NCBI GenBank assembly: GCA_015852425.1
Contig: JAAAIG010000598.1
Location: 1-24,629, forward strand
Length of the DNA stretch: 24,629 bases
DNA from: Gryganskiella cystojenkinii
Taxonomy: Eukaryota > Mortierellomycota > Mortierellomycetes > Mortierellales > Mortierellaceae
Direction of reading: 5' to 3'
The notes beneath the pieces are model-generated. The model worked only from the letters and a program-made list of their open reading frames with translations. It was not told the origin of the DNA and searched no databases. Position numbers and translations under genes: made by a program. This document shows, one piece after another, positions 10,759 to 19,486 of this stretch. Positions within the stretch are counted from its first letter, which is position 1, and each line of letters begins with the position of its first letter.

Positions 10759-11944
10759 CCCCCCCTCCTTTCTCCTGCCTCCACCTTTTTCACCTTTGTT
10801 GCGCAACGCGCGTATCTCTGGTAGTTTACTGCTCCATTCACGCCGTTGCCACAACCGAGTATTTGTTAAGCCCATAACAAACATATTGGATATCTTTGGG
10901 GAAGAATCCACAAAATCCGCCAGGGGACAACGTCTATTACGGCGGCCAGCACGGTAGATTTTGAATGAGAGAAAGAAGAAAATCGTTCGTTTGCATAGTT
11001 CTCTCCGGGTTATCAACACCATTCCTTCTTAAATGACGACTTGCCAAAAAAAAAAAAAAAAAACGAGTAATATCAAGATACTGAAGCTGTATTTTCGCTG
11101 TTTCTTGTGCTGTCTCCATTTTACTCAGGCTCGTCGGTAACGGATGCTGTACAGTACTTCACCATCGTCCATCCTCACGAGTTATCAATGTAACAAGGAC
11201 GTAACTGCTGAAAGGGCCCAAAAAAAAAAAAAAAAATCACAAGTCCATCGACTGAATCTGATTGGTTGAGAGAATTTCCCTAATGAAGAAAACACCCGCC
11301 TGGCTTGCACCCGCTTGTCCAAAGGGCTGAGACGTATTTTTTCTTCTTTTTGAGTTCCTTCGCCCCACCTTTACTATCGAGATTCACTTCTCCTTCAAGT
11401 CCTTCAAGGAGATGTTATTAATATCATTTCCTTTTTTTGGTGGGATGTACGTAAGGCAAAAATTGTTCCATCCCCCATCTGGTCCCCTTCGGCGTACTAT
11501 TGACCGAGCTGGAACACAAAAAAACACACGTTTCTGCCCTGAGCACACTTCGCGTCTCGCCATTTTTTTCTCTTCTCTCGGGTGGTTCTTTAGCTTTTTT
11601 TTTTGTGTGACACAAGTAAAGGAGCACATGGGGAAAAAGTTGGAGGGTTCGAGAACCACTGAACGCTGTTATTTTCTTTTGTGCGACCAACGACCAAATA
11701 TGCCTGTTTGCATTCAGAATCTCTTCAACTTTAGAAAAAATAAATTGGTTAAGGACTCGTGACCGATACTCAGGAGCAAATTCCCTATAAAAAAATAATA
11801 CTTCGAGCACTGTTGTGCCTTCTGACGGTCCTCAGTGTAGAATCCCGCTTCCTTTTGCTCTTTCTATTCATTTTGTGCGTAAGCGGGCAGTTCATCTACG
11901 ACGAGACGCGGTGCGACAACATTGATGGGTACTAATGGTCCAAA

Positions 11945-11983
11945 AGAGAGAGAGAGAGAGAGAGAGAGAGTGAGAGAGAGAGA
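11945..11983. repeat. (AG)n microsatellite with one interruption
   Basis: An AG dinucleotide run broken once by a T at 11971. It lies just downstream of the arrestin-like gene's stop codon and is probably in or near its 3' UTR. Confidence 0.92.
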
Positions 11984-12009
11984 AGCGTCACCTCTTTTGC
12001 CTTCTTTTC

Positions 12010-13304
12010 CTATCCTTTTCTAGTAATCGAGGCGTGTTTTGTTGTTGAAAGAAAGTCAGCGTCGTCATTCTTACATTGAATTTGAAGCGTTTCGGCCTCC
12101 CTTTCGTTTTGTCCCTCGGCCCGGACTTTGACAGACAAGGACAGGATATACTCAACATCGAACCAAGGTGTCTTTGCGGATGCGGTCATCTGGGGGTGCA
12201 TCGGCAGCGACAGATGGGTCACCTTTTCAAAAATCCCCGCTTCCGCCATTTCTGTCTTCTTGATCCAATCCTCGGTCGGTAACCCGATCGTGAACAGGTC
12301 CTGGTGCCTATCAAATTCCTTGTGCGGCTCTGTCTCATTCCTACCGTGGATATCCTCTTTCAGCTTGAAGACCAGCTCTGTCAGGATCGGGAGTTGGCCG
12401 TAAAACTTGCTACTCTGGTTGAATGGGTGGACAGTAATCGTCACAGGCACGACCTGGCCGATCTCGATCCCCTCTGCGGCAGGGATTGAGAGCGAGACAC
12501 CCAGTCCAGTCTTTTTGGTCATCACTTGTTGATAAAATGGCGAGGTCGAGTTGGAGGAGGCATTCGTTGAAGACTTCAAGAGAGACCAGAAACCACGTTT
12601 CTCGGGTGGTGTGGGCATGGGCGTAGGCACCGGTGGGGTGGTTGAGGGTGGCATTGAGTCTGTTGCGATCGAGTTTAGCACCCAGGCCTCAAAGGTCTGT
12701 TCGAGCACAGGGGTTGGGCCTGTCACTGTCCGTTTCAGGAACCGGATGTCGAACGTATATCGGACCCAAGCGGTCTTGTGACCGCCAGGAAAGTAATGGT
12801 AGGAGGATGGCCAGAGTGGATCGATTGTTGCCGTCACGGGTTCTCGATACAGCCCCGAACTGACCTTACCGTCCTGTCCCAGGCTCTTGTTCCATCTTTT
12901 CTTTAAGTATACTTTTTTGGAGACAAGGTGGGCGCTGTGTGCTGATACAACTATTTACCAGCGAGGCAGGAGAAAAGAAGAGATATTTAACGGGAAAAAA
13001 TGTCAACAAATGTCCTATCTACACCAAAGAGCATTCAACGTCCCTTGCTTTTTTTTTTTTTACTTGGAGCATTGAACCCTGCAGAGACCTTAAAGGTCGT
13101 TTCGAGTTCATATCCATCGCACTCCCGATCGATTTCCAACAGGACAGTGGCTTGAATAAACGCTGGTGTGGTCAGAGAACCGTAATAGACTGGGACGGAC
13201 ACATCATCCTTGATTTTAATGTATGACTCGGCCAGGAACTCCATGGAAAGGCGCTTGTCCGCCGCGGGCGAGGCCATTTTGATGATGTCCTTCATAAGCG
13301 TCAT
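12010..13304 (-). CDS. Arrestin-fold protein, two exons
   Basis: Exon 1 is 13304-13064 and exon 2 is 12941-12010 (TAG). The 122-bp intron runs from GTAAAA to TATCAG and restores frame in phase 1, giving 390 residues. Exon 1 and early exon 2 form a beta-rich arrestin-N-like half (ESYIKIKDDVSVPVYYG; SAHLVSKKVYLKKRW; SSYHYFPGGHKTAWVRYTF). A Pro/Thr/Ser linker follows at about residues 170-195, then a second beta-rich arrestin-C-like half ending TPWFDVEYILSLSVKV. Known fungal arrestin-like proteins adapt ubiquitin ligases to membrane cargo, but no PPxY is visible here, so that role is not shown. A slightly different junction (donor GTTCAA to acceptor CACAG) would also keep frame and remove about seven residues. 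Methionines at residues 4 and 10 are alternative starts. The gene lies 256 bp downstream of COQ7 on the same strand. Confidence 0.8.
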
Positions 13305-13535
13305 GTTTTTATTTTCCTTTGTTGGTTGCGTGAATGGTAAAGGAGGTAGGAGGGGTTTTTTTTGGAGACTGAAAAGAAAATGGGAACTGCTAAGACAACC
13401 AGATGTCAGCTTTATATCCTTCTTGCTGAGGGCGAGGGAATAAGCTCAAAAAGTGGAAAGTGTCGCACAAAAGTCGACGATATGAAGGACTTCGAGAGGA
13501 TCAATTGGCAAAAATGAAACTGTATTTTTTCCCAC

Positions 13536-13541
13536 TTTATT
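13536..13541 (-). terminator. Polyadenylation signal of COQ7
   Basis: TTTATT on the plus strand reads AATAAA on the minus strand, 20 bp past the COQ7 stop codon. Confidence 0.6.
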
Positions 13542-13560
13542 CGCAGCAGGCGAGAGAAAG

Positions 13561-14778
13561 TTAAACTTTGCTTGATATCCAAATGGCGGCTTTGCATCCT
13601 TGTTTGATCGCATTGCTCAACAACTCGTGTTGAGGAGCCTATCACAGTTATCGAGAAAAAGAAGAAAGAACAACAAACACACGTAAACGAACAAGTAGCC
13701 CAAAGAAGAGCAAAAAATGTGAGTCGTAACCTCAATCGTTCAATGTATTCATCGTCTCTTGCCATAAACAGCAAAAAAATAATAATAATATGAAATATAC
13801 CTTTTGCGCGTCATGTTCCAGAGCTGTTTCCAAATGTTCAAGCTCGTCATCACGGAACTGTTGAACGACCTAGAGATTGTGGTAAGGTTATTTGTATTTT
13901 TTTCTGTCAGTAAACACGGCTGCTGCGTATTCTGTACACAAGAAACGCCAACAAACATAGACGTCGATTTTCTACCTTGCGTAATTCAGCAATATCGGGA
14001 TGATCAATTTTCAACAGCTCGCGTAATTGACTGAAGGAAGACAAAAGAGCGCGAGGTGAGGACACAGAAAGAACAAGTCAGTAACCGATCAACATTCCCA
14101 CACTTTTGGTGGCGTTATGTACAGCTGCGACCACACATTGTAAACAAAACTCACTCGTTGTAATGACCGCCAATGACGGTCTCAACGGCCTCGGTACAGG
14201 CCATGGCAGCTTCTTTGCCCATCAGAGCCGTTCCTGCTCCAAGAGCGAATCCGGCCATTTCCCAGATAGGTCTCAAGGCCGTGGGACGGACGCGATATTG
14301 GCTCACGATGCCATCAAAGACTTTCAAATGGTGTTTCTCTTGGTCCCACATGTGCTGTACAGGCACAACAAAAAAATATGGTCAATAGACAGTAACGATG
14401 GAAAGCTCACACACTCTATTGTTCTCTATTCGTTTTTGCCACCAAACCCACCTGCAGAAGAGGCCCAACTTTCTTGTCGGATCCCAACACTGCGTATTGA
14501 CCGCGATAGATCCAGTTGGCGCCCAGCTCTCCAGCTTGATCGACTCGGATCATCTCTTCGAGCATCTCACGCTGCTCCTTTGAGAGTCGAAGAGGAGGAT
14601 GTGACGAAGGGGAAGAGGCAGAGGAAGAAGAGGAGGATGCTGAAGGGTCCTCGCTTTCCTGACATGTTTGTGCTGAGGAGGTGAATGACCTGGATGTGGT
14701 GGAAAGAGTGACAGGGTGTCTGGTGATGACCGCGCTACGCGTGGCCTTGACCAACGAGGACCTGAATGCTGTGGACAT
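13561..14778 (-). CDS. COQ7: COQ7, 5-demethoxyubiquinone hydroxylase (mitochondrial diiron monooxygenase)
   Basis: Five exons: 14778-14452, 14354-14155, 14030-13976, 13869-13801 and 13638-13561. All introns are GT-AG (97, 124, 106 and 162 bp), giving 242 residues. COQ7 hydroxylates demethoxyubiquinone, the penultimate step of ubiquinone synthesis, on the matrix side of the inner mitochondrial membrane. Residues 1-38 are an Arg/Ser-rich, acid-free presequence. A Ser-rich linker precedes the catalytic core, which starts at [10 protein letters not shown]. The diiron ligand pattern is visible: E84 (QAGELGA), E115 and H118 (EKHH), E164 (ACTEAVE), and E203 and H206 (ELEH). The membrane-facing helix [15 protein letters not shown] and the C-terminal [12 protein letters not shown] are typical of the family. 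An alternative first exon from ATG 14889 is possible through intron 14769-14876. It gives MRCSAFRSS instead of MSTAFRSS, so either transcript encodes nearly the same protein. Confidence 0.95.
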
Positions 14779-14889
14779 GAGGAAGGATATGAATGAGCGG
14801 TTGAAGGGATAAAGGAAATGCAATGAAGGTTTTTTTGTTCGAATGACGGAAAGTAAGTGATCCCTTTGTTCGTTACCTGAACAACGCAT

Positions 14890-15676
14890 CCATTCGGGAC
14901 AGGAACAAGAAGGGACAGCAAAAGCGAGTGCGGCGGAGAGTCAAAAAAGATTGAAGGTCACATGACCAAAATCAGCTGAATAAAACGATCGCAGACTCGC
15001 AGACTCGCTTGTTCCTCCTCTTGAATTCATCCAGTTCTTTGTAAGGATTTCAGAAGTGACTGTTAGCGCTGTTTTGGGGACAAATCATCCATCCGTCCTA
15101 TCGACCATCCATCTCTCTTCCATCGGTCTATCCGACAGTCCATCCATTATCAACAACACGCGACATCTATTGGATCAGGAGACCAAGAGTTCACTCAGCT
15201 CCCTCGTCTTGGGAGAAGGAAAAAAAATTGGGTGATTTCGATGTTTCAAGATTCATTCAACACTCAATCCATGGCAGCAAAGGAGCATACCAAACTGTTT
15301 CTACACGGAGACAATTTTTCTTGTACCTTGCCTCGCCGCAGTCAACATGCTTCGCAAACTACGATCGCATCAGCCTTAAATCGAATCAGGATTCTGGAAC
15401 CTCCTTTTTTCAACAAAAAAAAAGATCAACTTGGAGAAAAGAGCTTTTGGCTTAGGCAAAATCCTGCATGCCGTAGTCGCCTGCCGGAGTCAATTTTTTT
15501 CCTTTCAAACGAGGAAAGGACACCACCAGTGACACAAGGGCGACGGACCGACTACACATAGGCAACTTCAGGATCAACACGCCCATATTTTTCTTTTTTT
15601 TTTCTCTCACCTTTTCGATCAAGTCCATTCAACTAACTCTCAGTATTACATTTTTTCTTTCAACTCCACCAGAACA
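14890..15676. promoter_or_regulatory. Divergent COQ7/RPP2 promoter region
   Basis: About 0.8 kb between two housekeeping genes on opposite strands. It holds a GTCACATG E-box-like site (14957-14964; fits the yeast Cbf1 consensus RTCACRTG), a 10-bp tandem repeat near 14993-15007, a CATC-rich stretch at about 15086-15150, and a pyrimidine-rich leader just before the RPP2 start codon. The regulatory assignments rest on motif matching only. Confidence 0.4.
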
Positions 15677-16107
15677 ATGAAGTATCTCGCTGCTTACCTT
15701 TTGCTCACCATCGGTGGCAACACCGCTCCCTCCGCTGCCGATGTCTCGGCTCTCCTCGCCACCGTCGGTGTTGAGACTGAGTCTGAGCGCGTCGAGGCTT
15801 TGATTGCCCAGCTCGCTGGCAAGGACATCAACGAGGTATGTTGCTGTAACACTGAAAAGAAAAAAAGGAGATTGTTTATACTCTGCGGATCAAATTCCTA
15901 ACTGTTTCTTTTCACTTTTCCAAAAAATAAAATTAGCTCATCGCTGAGGGTTCCTCCAAGCTCGCTTCCGTCCCCGCTGGTGGTGCTTCCGCTGCTGCTG
16001 CCCCCGCCGCCGGTGGTGCCGCTGCCGCTACCGAGAAGGCCGAGGAGAAGAAGGAGGAGGCCAAGGAGGAGTCTGATGACGATATGGGATTCGGTCTCTT
16101 CGATTAA
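15677..16107 (+). CDS. RPP2: 60S acidic ribosomal protein P2
   Basis: Exon 1 is 15677-15835 and exon 2 is 15937-16107 (TAA). The 101-bp intron is GTATGT to TTAG, phase 0, giving 109 residues, the usual P2 length. P2 pairs with P1 and docks on uL10/P0 to form the ribosomal stalk that recruits elongation-factor GTPases. The N-terminal [15 protein letters not shown] is the hallmark of P2 and separates it from P1. A helical dimerisation domain extends to about residue 60, followed by an Ala/Gly hinge, a Glu/Lys stretch, and the conserved terminus [12 protein letters not shown]. The hinge and stalk tip use C-ending codons heavily, as expected for a highly expressed gene. A CT-rich leader precedes the ATG. 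Confidence 0.97.
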
Positions 16108-16732
16108 ATCATCGCTCCCCCAGCTTGATACACATCAAATAAATATGGCTATTCTCCATAGGAATTACACGAGTGTTCAGGATGGGCTTTAAGGGGGTTG
16201 TTATTTTGTTGAGAAACATGGTGAAAACTATCTTCCTTCGGAAACCTTTTAATCTACAAACATTACAACTAACGATAATGATGAAGAGTGGAGCTATTGG
16301 AACCAGCCAAAAGCTACTCCTCAGCATCACAGAGAAATGTAAAGACACTCTCACGACCGTGGAGAGTTTATCGGTCGGGGTGGAGAAAAAAAGAATGGCG
16401 GGCCGGAAAGTCTGTGTGTATGGTCAAGAAAATATAAAGCGTGATGTTTGGTGACGGGCGGAGGATAGAATTACAAGGTCAAACGGTGGTGAATGGTTGG
16501 TTCGTTGGCTGGATGGATGGAAGAGTGGGAACAGAAACGGGGTGTCGGAGGAAAAGGGTCTTTACAAAGGCATATGTACAAAAAAAATGAAAGCGCGGTA
16601 TGGGAGGAAAGTATATCGAAACAGAAGCAAAAGGGGGTGAGAGGAAGCACGAGAACGGTTCATGTCAAGTAGGAAAAGGAGATCGAGATGGGTGAAGGTG
16701 TGTCAGTGAGCCCATGGAAAGAGGAGACATGT
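16108..16732. other. Convergent spacer between RPP2 and the secreted-protein gene
   Basis: 3' UTRs of two convergent genes. Apart from the RPP2 poly(A) signal it shows a short TGG/GGATGGA-rich patch near 16494-16520. No coding signal is seen. Confidence 0.6.
16138..16143 (+). terminator. Polyadenylation signal of RPP2
   Basis: AATAAA, 31 bp after the RPP2 stop codon. Confidence 0.7.
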
Positions 16733-17803
16733 CTAGAAGAGCCATGACTCTGAAAAGATCCGTTCGAAAGGACTGACTTCATCCTCGTCGTCCAGGACAA
16801 AATTTTGGACCGAATCTTGATCATCATCTTGATGTTCTTGCTGTTGGGCGTTGGCTCCAGTAACAGACCTTCGGATTCGTTCAAGACGTTCGAGAAGATG
16901 ATGTTCGTCGTCATCCTCGGCGGCCCAATCCAACAACTCGTCCATCTCACCCTCGAGATCCTCTTCCCACTCGTCCACCATCCAAACCTGCTGTTGTTGT
17001 TGATGGTTACCAGGGTTACTGATGACACGGGTCTGGTGGCGACCTGAACGGCGAAAGACCCCGTCGTCACCGAGCTCTAACAACTCGTCGTCATCCTCAT
17101 CATCCTCTACAGTGAATGTAACTCGCTGGCGTTGGTGCGCTTGCTGCTGTCTGTTACTTGGACCCCGAGAATGGTCGTGGGTCTCGACCTCGCCATCCTC
17201 CTCAAACAGGTCAATCGATGGATAATGCGGCTCAATCAAGGTTCGTTGTGCCTTGTCCTCATCCCCTTCCAAAAAAATTTGTTCAACCGAATGGTCTCGA
17301 CCCTCGGCGTTGAGCTCTTTTTCAAGATGATGGTAGTACTGAGCCTTTAGCTTTTCCTCGAGTTCTTGTTGTCGTTGTTGGTTCTCTTCTTGTTCTGGTA
17401 CTCGTTGTTGCTGGTGTCCTCTCTTGCGCGAACTCTCAGGCTCTGACAGGTCATCGTTCACATGTGAAAACAGACTCCGTTTCATTTTAGTTCCGCCACC
17501 GTTCGTCTGAAGTGAATCCCCGGGAGGGAACTTTCTTGTGTGAGGTTCTCGATGATCACCATTACCGCCTCGTTTCAAAAGCGTTCTTCGATTGGCAGCC
17601 TGCGCTGCTGCGACTGCAGAGGCCGCATGTATATCGTTCCTGGCAATAAAGTCGTTGATTTTGTTATCGACGATGTCTCGAGAAGAGATGACGCGGCCGT
17701 GGCCAAGAGAAGCTTGTTGGGCGAGTAGGACTGTCAAAGTCAGGAGGAAAGAGCCCAGAAGAGACCTAGTTATGAACCGGCCAAGGTTCTTGTGCGTTGA
17801 CAT
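16733..17803 (-). CDS. Predicted secreted acidic, Gln-rich protein of unknown function
   Basis: One intronless 356-codon frame. Residues 1-10 are basic and 14-34 strongly hydrophobic (LLGSFLLTLTVLL), a good signal peptide with likely cleavage near residues 33-36. The remainder has no recognisable fold: Gln/Arg-rich helical stretch at about 130-165, Asp/Glu blocks at about 178-206, 232-247, 277-301 and 324-342, and short Gln runs. Dibasic pairs punctuate it (residues 72-73, 77-78, 90-91, 108-109, 126-128, 251-252, 311-312), which could be Kex2-type processing sites. Between the acidic blocks lie short aromatic motifs (VWMVDEWEEDLEG; final FSESWLF). I do not recognise the family. A secreted or wall-associated protein or propeptide precursor is inference. 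The start is fixed by the signal peptide directly after the first ATG. Confidence 0.75.
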   Translation of the reverse strand: MSTHKNLGRFITRSLLGSFLLTLTVLLAQQASLGHGRVISSRDIVDNKINDFIARNDIHAASAVAAAQAANRRTLLKRGGNGDHREPHTRKFPPGDSLQTNGGGTKMKRSLFSHVNDDLSEPESSRKRGHQQQRVPEQEENQQRQQELEEKLKAQYYHHLEKELNAEGRDHSVEQIFLEGDEDKAQRTLIEPHYPSIDLFEEDGEVETHDHSRGPSNRQQQAHQRQRVTFTVEDDEDDDELLELGDDGVFRRSGRHQTRVISNPGNHQQQQQVWMVDEWEEDLEGEMDELLDWAAEDDDEHHLLERLERIRRSVTGANAQQQEHQDDDQDSVQNFVLDDEDEVSPFERIFSESWLF

Positions 17804-19041
17804 TGGTCGATATTTTAATTGTATTGGTTGTGATATTGGTGTTTTTCGATTGTGCCGAGGGAAAGTGAAAGCGGAGGGTCAGATGTGGCAGGGGAAATAG
17901 AGGTAGAGATAGAAGTGGAGGATGGAGGGTAACGAGAGTGCAAAGGATGGAAAGTAGGTGGTCGTGGGCGAGTGAGGGTCGGGCGAGAAAGTGAAAAAAA
18001 GAGAGGAAGAGAGGGGATGCGGAAGAAAGAAAAGAGAGAGAAAAAAAAGCTTGAGGAAAAAACAAGGTGCGGGTGCCTGACAAAACACTAAAAACGAGAA
18101 TCCGAATTTTTGTGGAGAGCGGTGAAGTGAAAAGGACGAGTCAGAGACGAGAGTTGCTTTTGTTTTTCTTCCAGGAAGATTTTTTTTTTTTTTTTTTTTT
18201 TTTGAGTCGTGTGAGCAGGAGCCGAAACTTGGGATGCTTGGTTACTGAGCGGGAAGTAGAGAGAGAGAGAAAAAGTGCTGGAGACAGGGAGAAAAGGCAC
18301 GGCGTTGTTCCTTTTATGCTGTCAATGTTGTGGGTCGTGAGATCACTGAGATGAACTTTGGGCGGGTCTGCGGGGAAGTAGGATGGACAGGGTCGTAGAA
18401 ACGAAAGGAGGAAAGACAAGAGAGGATCAGCAGTAGCGGAACGGAGAAGGGAGAGAAAGTAAGCAGGGGGTAGGGAAGGTTTCGTTTGCACCAGAACAGG
18501 GGACACCTCTGGGGGGGATAGGATGGGTGGGGCAGACAAAGGACGAAAAAAAAGAAAGAGAACAGACAGGGGGGCGAGAAGAAGAAAAAAAGATTACAGG
18601 AAGTGGTCGTCCTTTTATGAGTTGCATTGGAATGGTCCAAGCCCAGCCAAAACACATCCGTCCAACCTTCACCACCTCTCTCCGTTTTTTATTCTTTGAC
18701 CACTTTCTCGAAGTTCAGAAATAGAACAGAAGTGAAGTCCGTTGTCATCGCCGTGAACTATGGTTGGGCACTGTTCAGGGCGTAAAAGGGTTCTTCCAGG
18801 CTGTTTTGGTAACTTTGCTCTCAACTTTTTTTTCTCTGTTTTTTCCTGACCTTCTCTCTTTGTCGGTGTCCTATCATGCGAACATGGACTGACACCGGCC
18901 CCAATACGAGCATAACAGTGCAGCAAGGAAGGAGGTCCTACGATGAGCAAAAGTTGGGAGGGAGACACTTTTACTCCATTTTTACTATCAAATGAACAAC
19001 TAGAAACGAGCTGGGCTGGAAAAACAATTGGATGGTTCAAG
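17804..19041. other. Upstream region between the secreted-protein gene and the retroelement
   Basis: Purine-rich on the plus strand at 17880-18060 and 18240-18600, so CT-rich when read in the direction of the minus-strand gene, as expected for its promoter and leader. It includes a T24 tract. The longest open frame (minus strand, 18669-19181) runs into the retroelement end, has no recognisable motif and is not accepted as a gene. Confidence 0.5.
18180..18203. repeat. T24 homopolymer
   Basis: Twenty-four consecutive T in the upstream region of the secreted-protein gene. Confidence 0.95.
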
Positions 19042-19100
19042 TGTCGTGGTTTGGGTCGCCAACCCTTAAGGGTGTGTTGCGAGTGTCCCAAACCCGCCAC

Positions 19101-19107
19101 TATAAAG
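19101..19107 (+). promoter_or_regulatory. TATA box of the retroelement promoter
   Basis: TATAAAG about 60 bp into the candidate 5' LTR. The candidate 3' LTR has a comparable CATAAAT at 24614-24620, which supports a conserved promoter position. Confidence 0.5.
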
Positions 19108-19127
19108 TTTATCGTTCTGCACCTTGG

Positions 19128-19432
19128 ATGAAATTCGCCTCCCTTTTGCGAACAATTCCTCTGTGCAGGTAAGAGAAACACAGTTACCTTTTATCCCATA
19201 CTTATTATCTTTAGTGTCCTTTAAATACCTTTCAATACCCTAACAATAAATGGCCTCCCTTTTGCGAACAATTCCTCTGTGCAGGTGTTTGATTAGGAGA
19301 GAGCCACAGGAAACCAGTTCAGGTTATAGGAAACGTTTTGGGCAGTTAAGCCCGAGCCAAACCACAGGAAAAAGGCCCACAGCAGCAGCAGCAGAACAGC
19401 ATAACAGCAGTACAAAAGGTCGCTCAAAGTAA
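19128..19432 (+). CDS. Leader ORF upstream of gag-pol, possibly spliced
   Basis: Unspliced, ATG at 19250 opens a 60-codon frame ending TAA at 19430-19432. Alternatively ATG 19128 with intron 19169-19284 (CAG|GTAAGA to CTGTGCAG) joins the same frame and starts MKFASLLRTIPLCR. Both starts encode ASLLRTIPLCR because a 34-bp direct repeat lies at each site. The frame is the same as that of gag-pol and is separated from it by this stop plus 18 sense codons. It resembles no family I know. It may be an upstream ORF, a leader peptide, or chance. Confidence 0.3.
19137..19170 (+). repeat. 34-bp direct repeat, copy A
   Basis: Identical over 34 bp to the copy at 19253-19286, offset by 116 bp. Copy A ends in a consensus donor context, CAG|GTAAGA. 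Confidence 0.95.
19253..19286 (+). repeat. 34-bp direct repeat, copy B
   Basis: Second perfect copy. It continues as CAG|GTGTTTG, so its CAG could act as a 3' splice site paired with the donor of copy A. Confidence 0.95.
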
Positions 19433-19486
19433 AGTAGCGGAAAAGAACCCCCTATCCAACCTAAAACAACCTTCAAAACACCACAA

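Larger units (their letters stand above)
5389..12009. other. Gene-poor spacer (about 6.6 kb), no supportable gene
   Basis: The open frames here are under 150 codons, lack recognisable motifs and often run through homopolymers. The stretch has many A/T tracts on both strands, two GA microsatellites, a (TGC)5 run, a G tract near 10178-10189 and an assembly gap. It probably includes the promoter and long 5' UTR of the gene starting at 5297 and the 3' UTR of the gene ending at 12010. A less A/T-rich, CT-rich block at about 7790-8170 stands out and has a CAG|GTATTT donor-like site near 8060, but no partner exon with recognisable coding was found. I see no tRNA, rRNA or spliceosomal RNA signature. 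Confidence 0.55.
19042..19245 (+). repeat. Candidate 5' LTR (right boundary uncertain)
   Basis: Begins TGTCG and could end ...TAACA at 19245, giving TG...CA termini and 204 bp. It contains a TATA-like element at 19101. The right boundary is a guess: no second complete LTR is available, and no clear tRNA primer-binding site was identified after it. Confidence 0.35.

Noticed and set aside
14151..14889. Conceptual COQ7 fragments as separate unspliced ORFs
   Set aside because: The fragments join through canonical GT-AG introns into one complete COQ7, so it is not a pseudogene.
18669..19181. 170-codon minus-strand open frame
   Set aside because: It crosses the retroelement's left boundary antisense to its promoter, and has low-complexity Lys runs and no recognisable domain.
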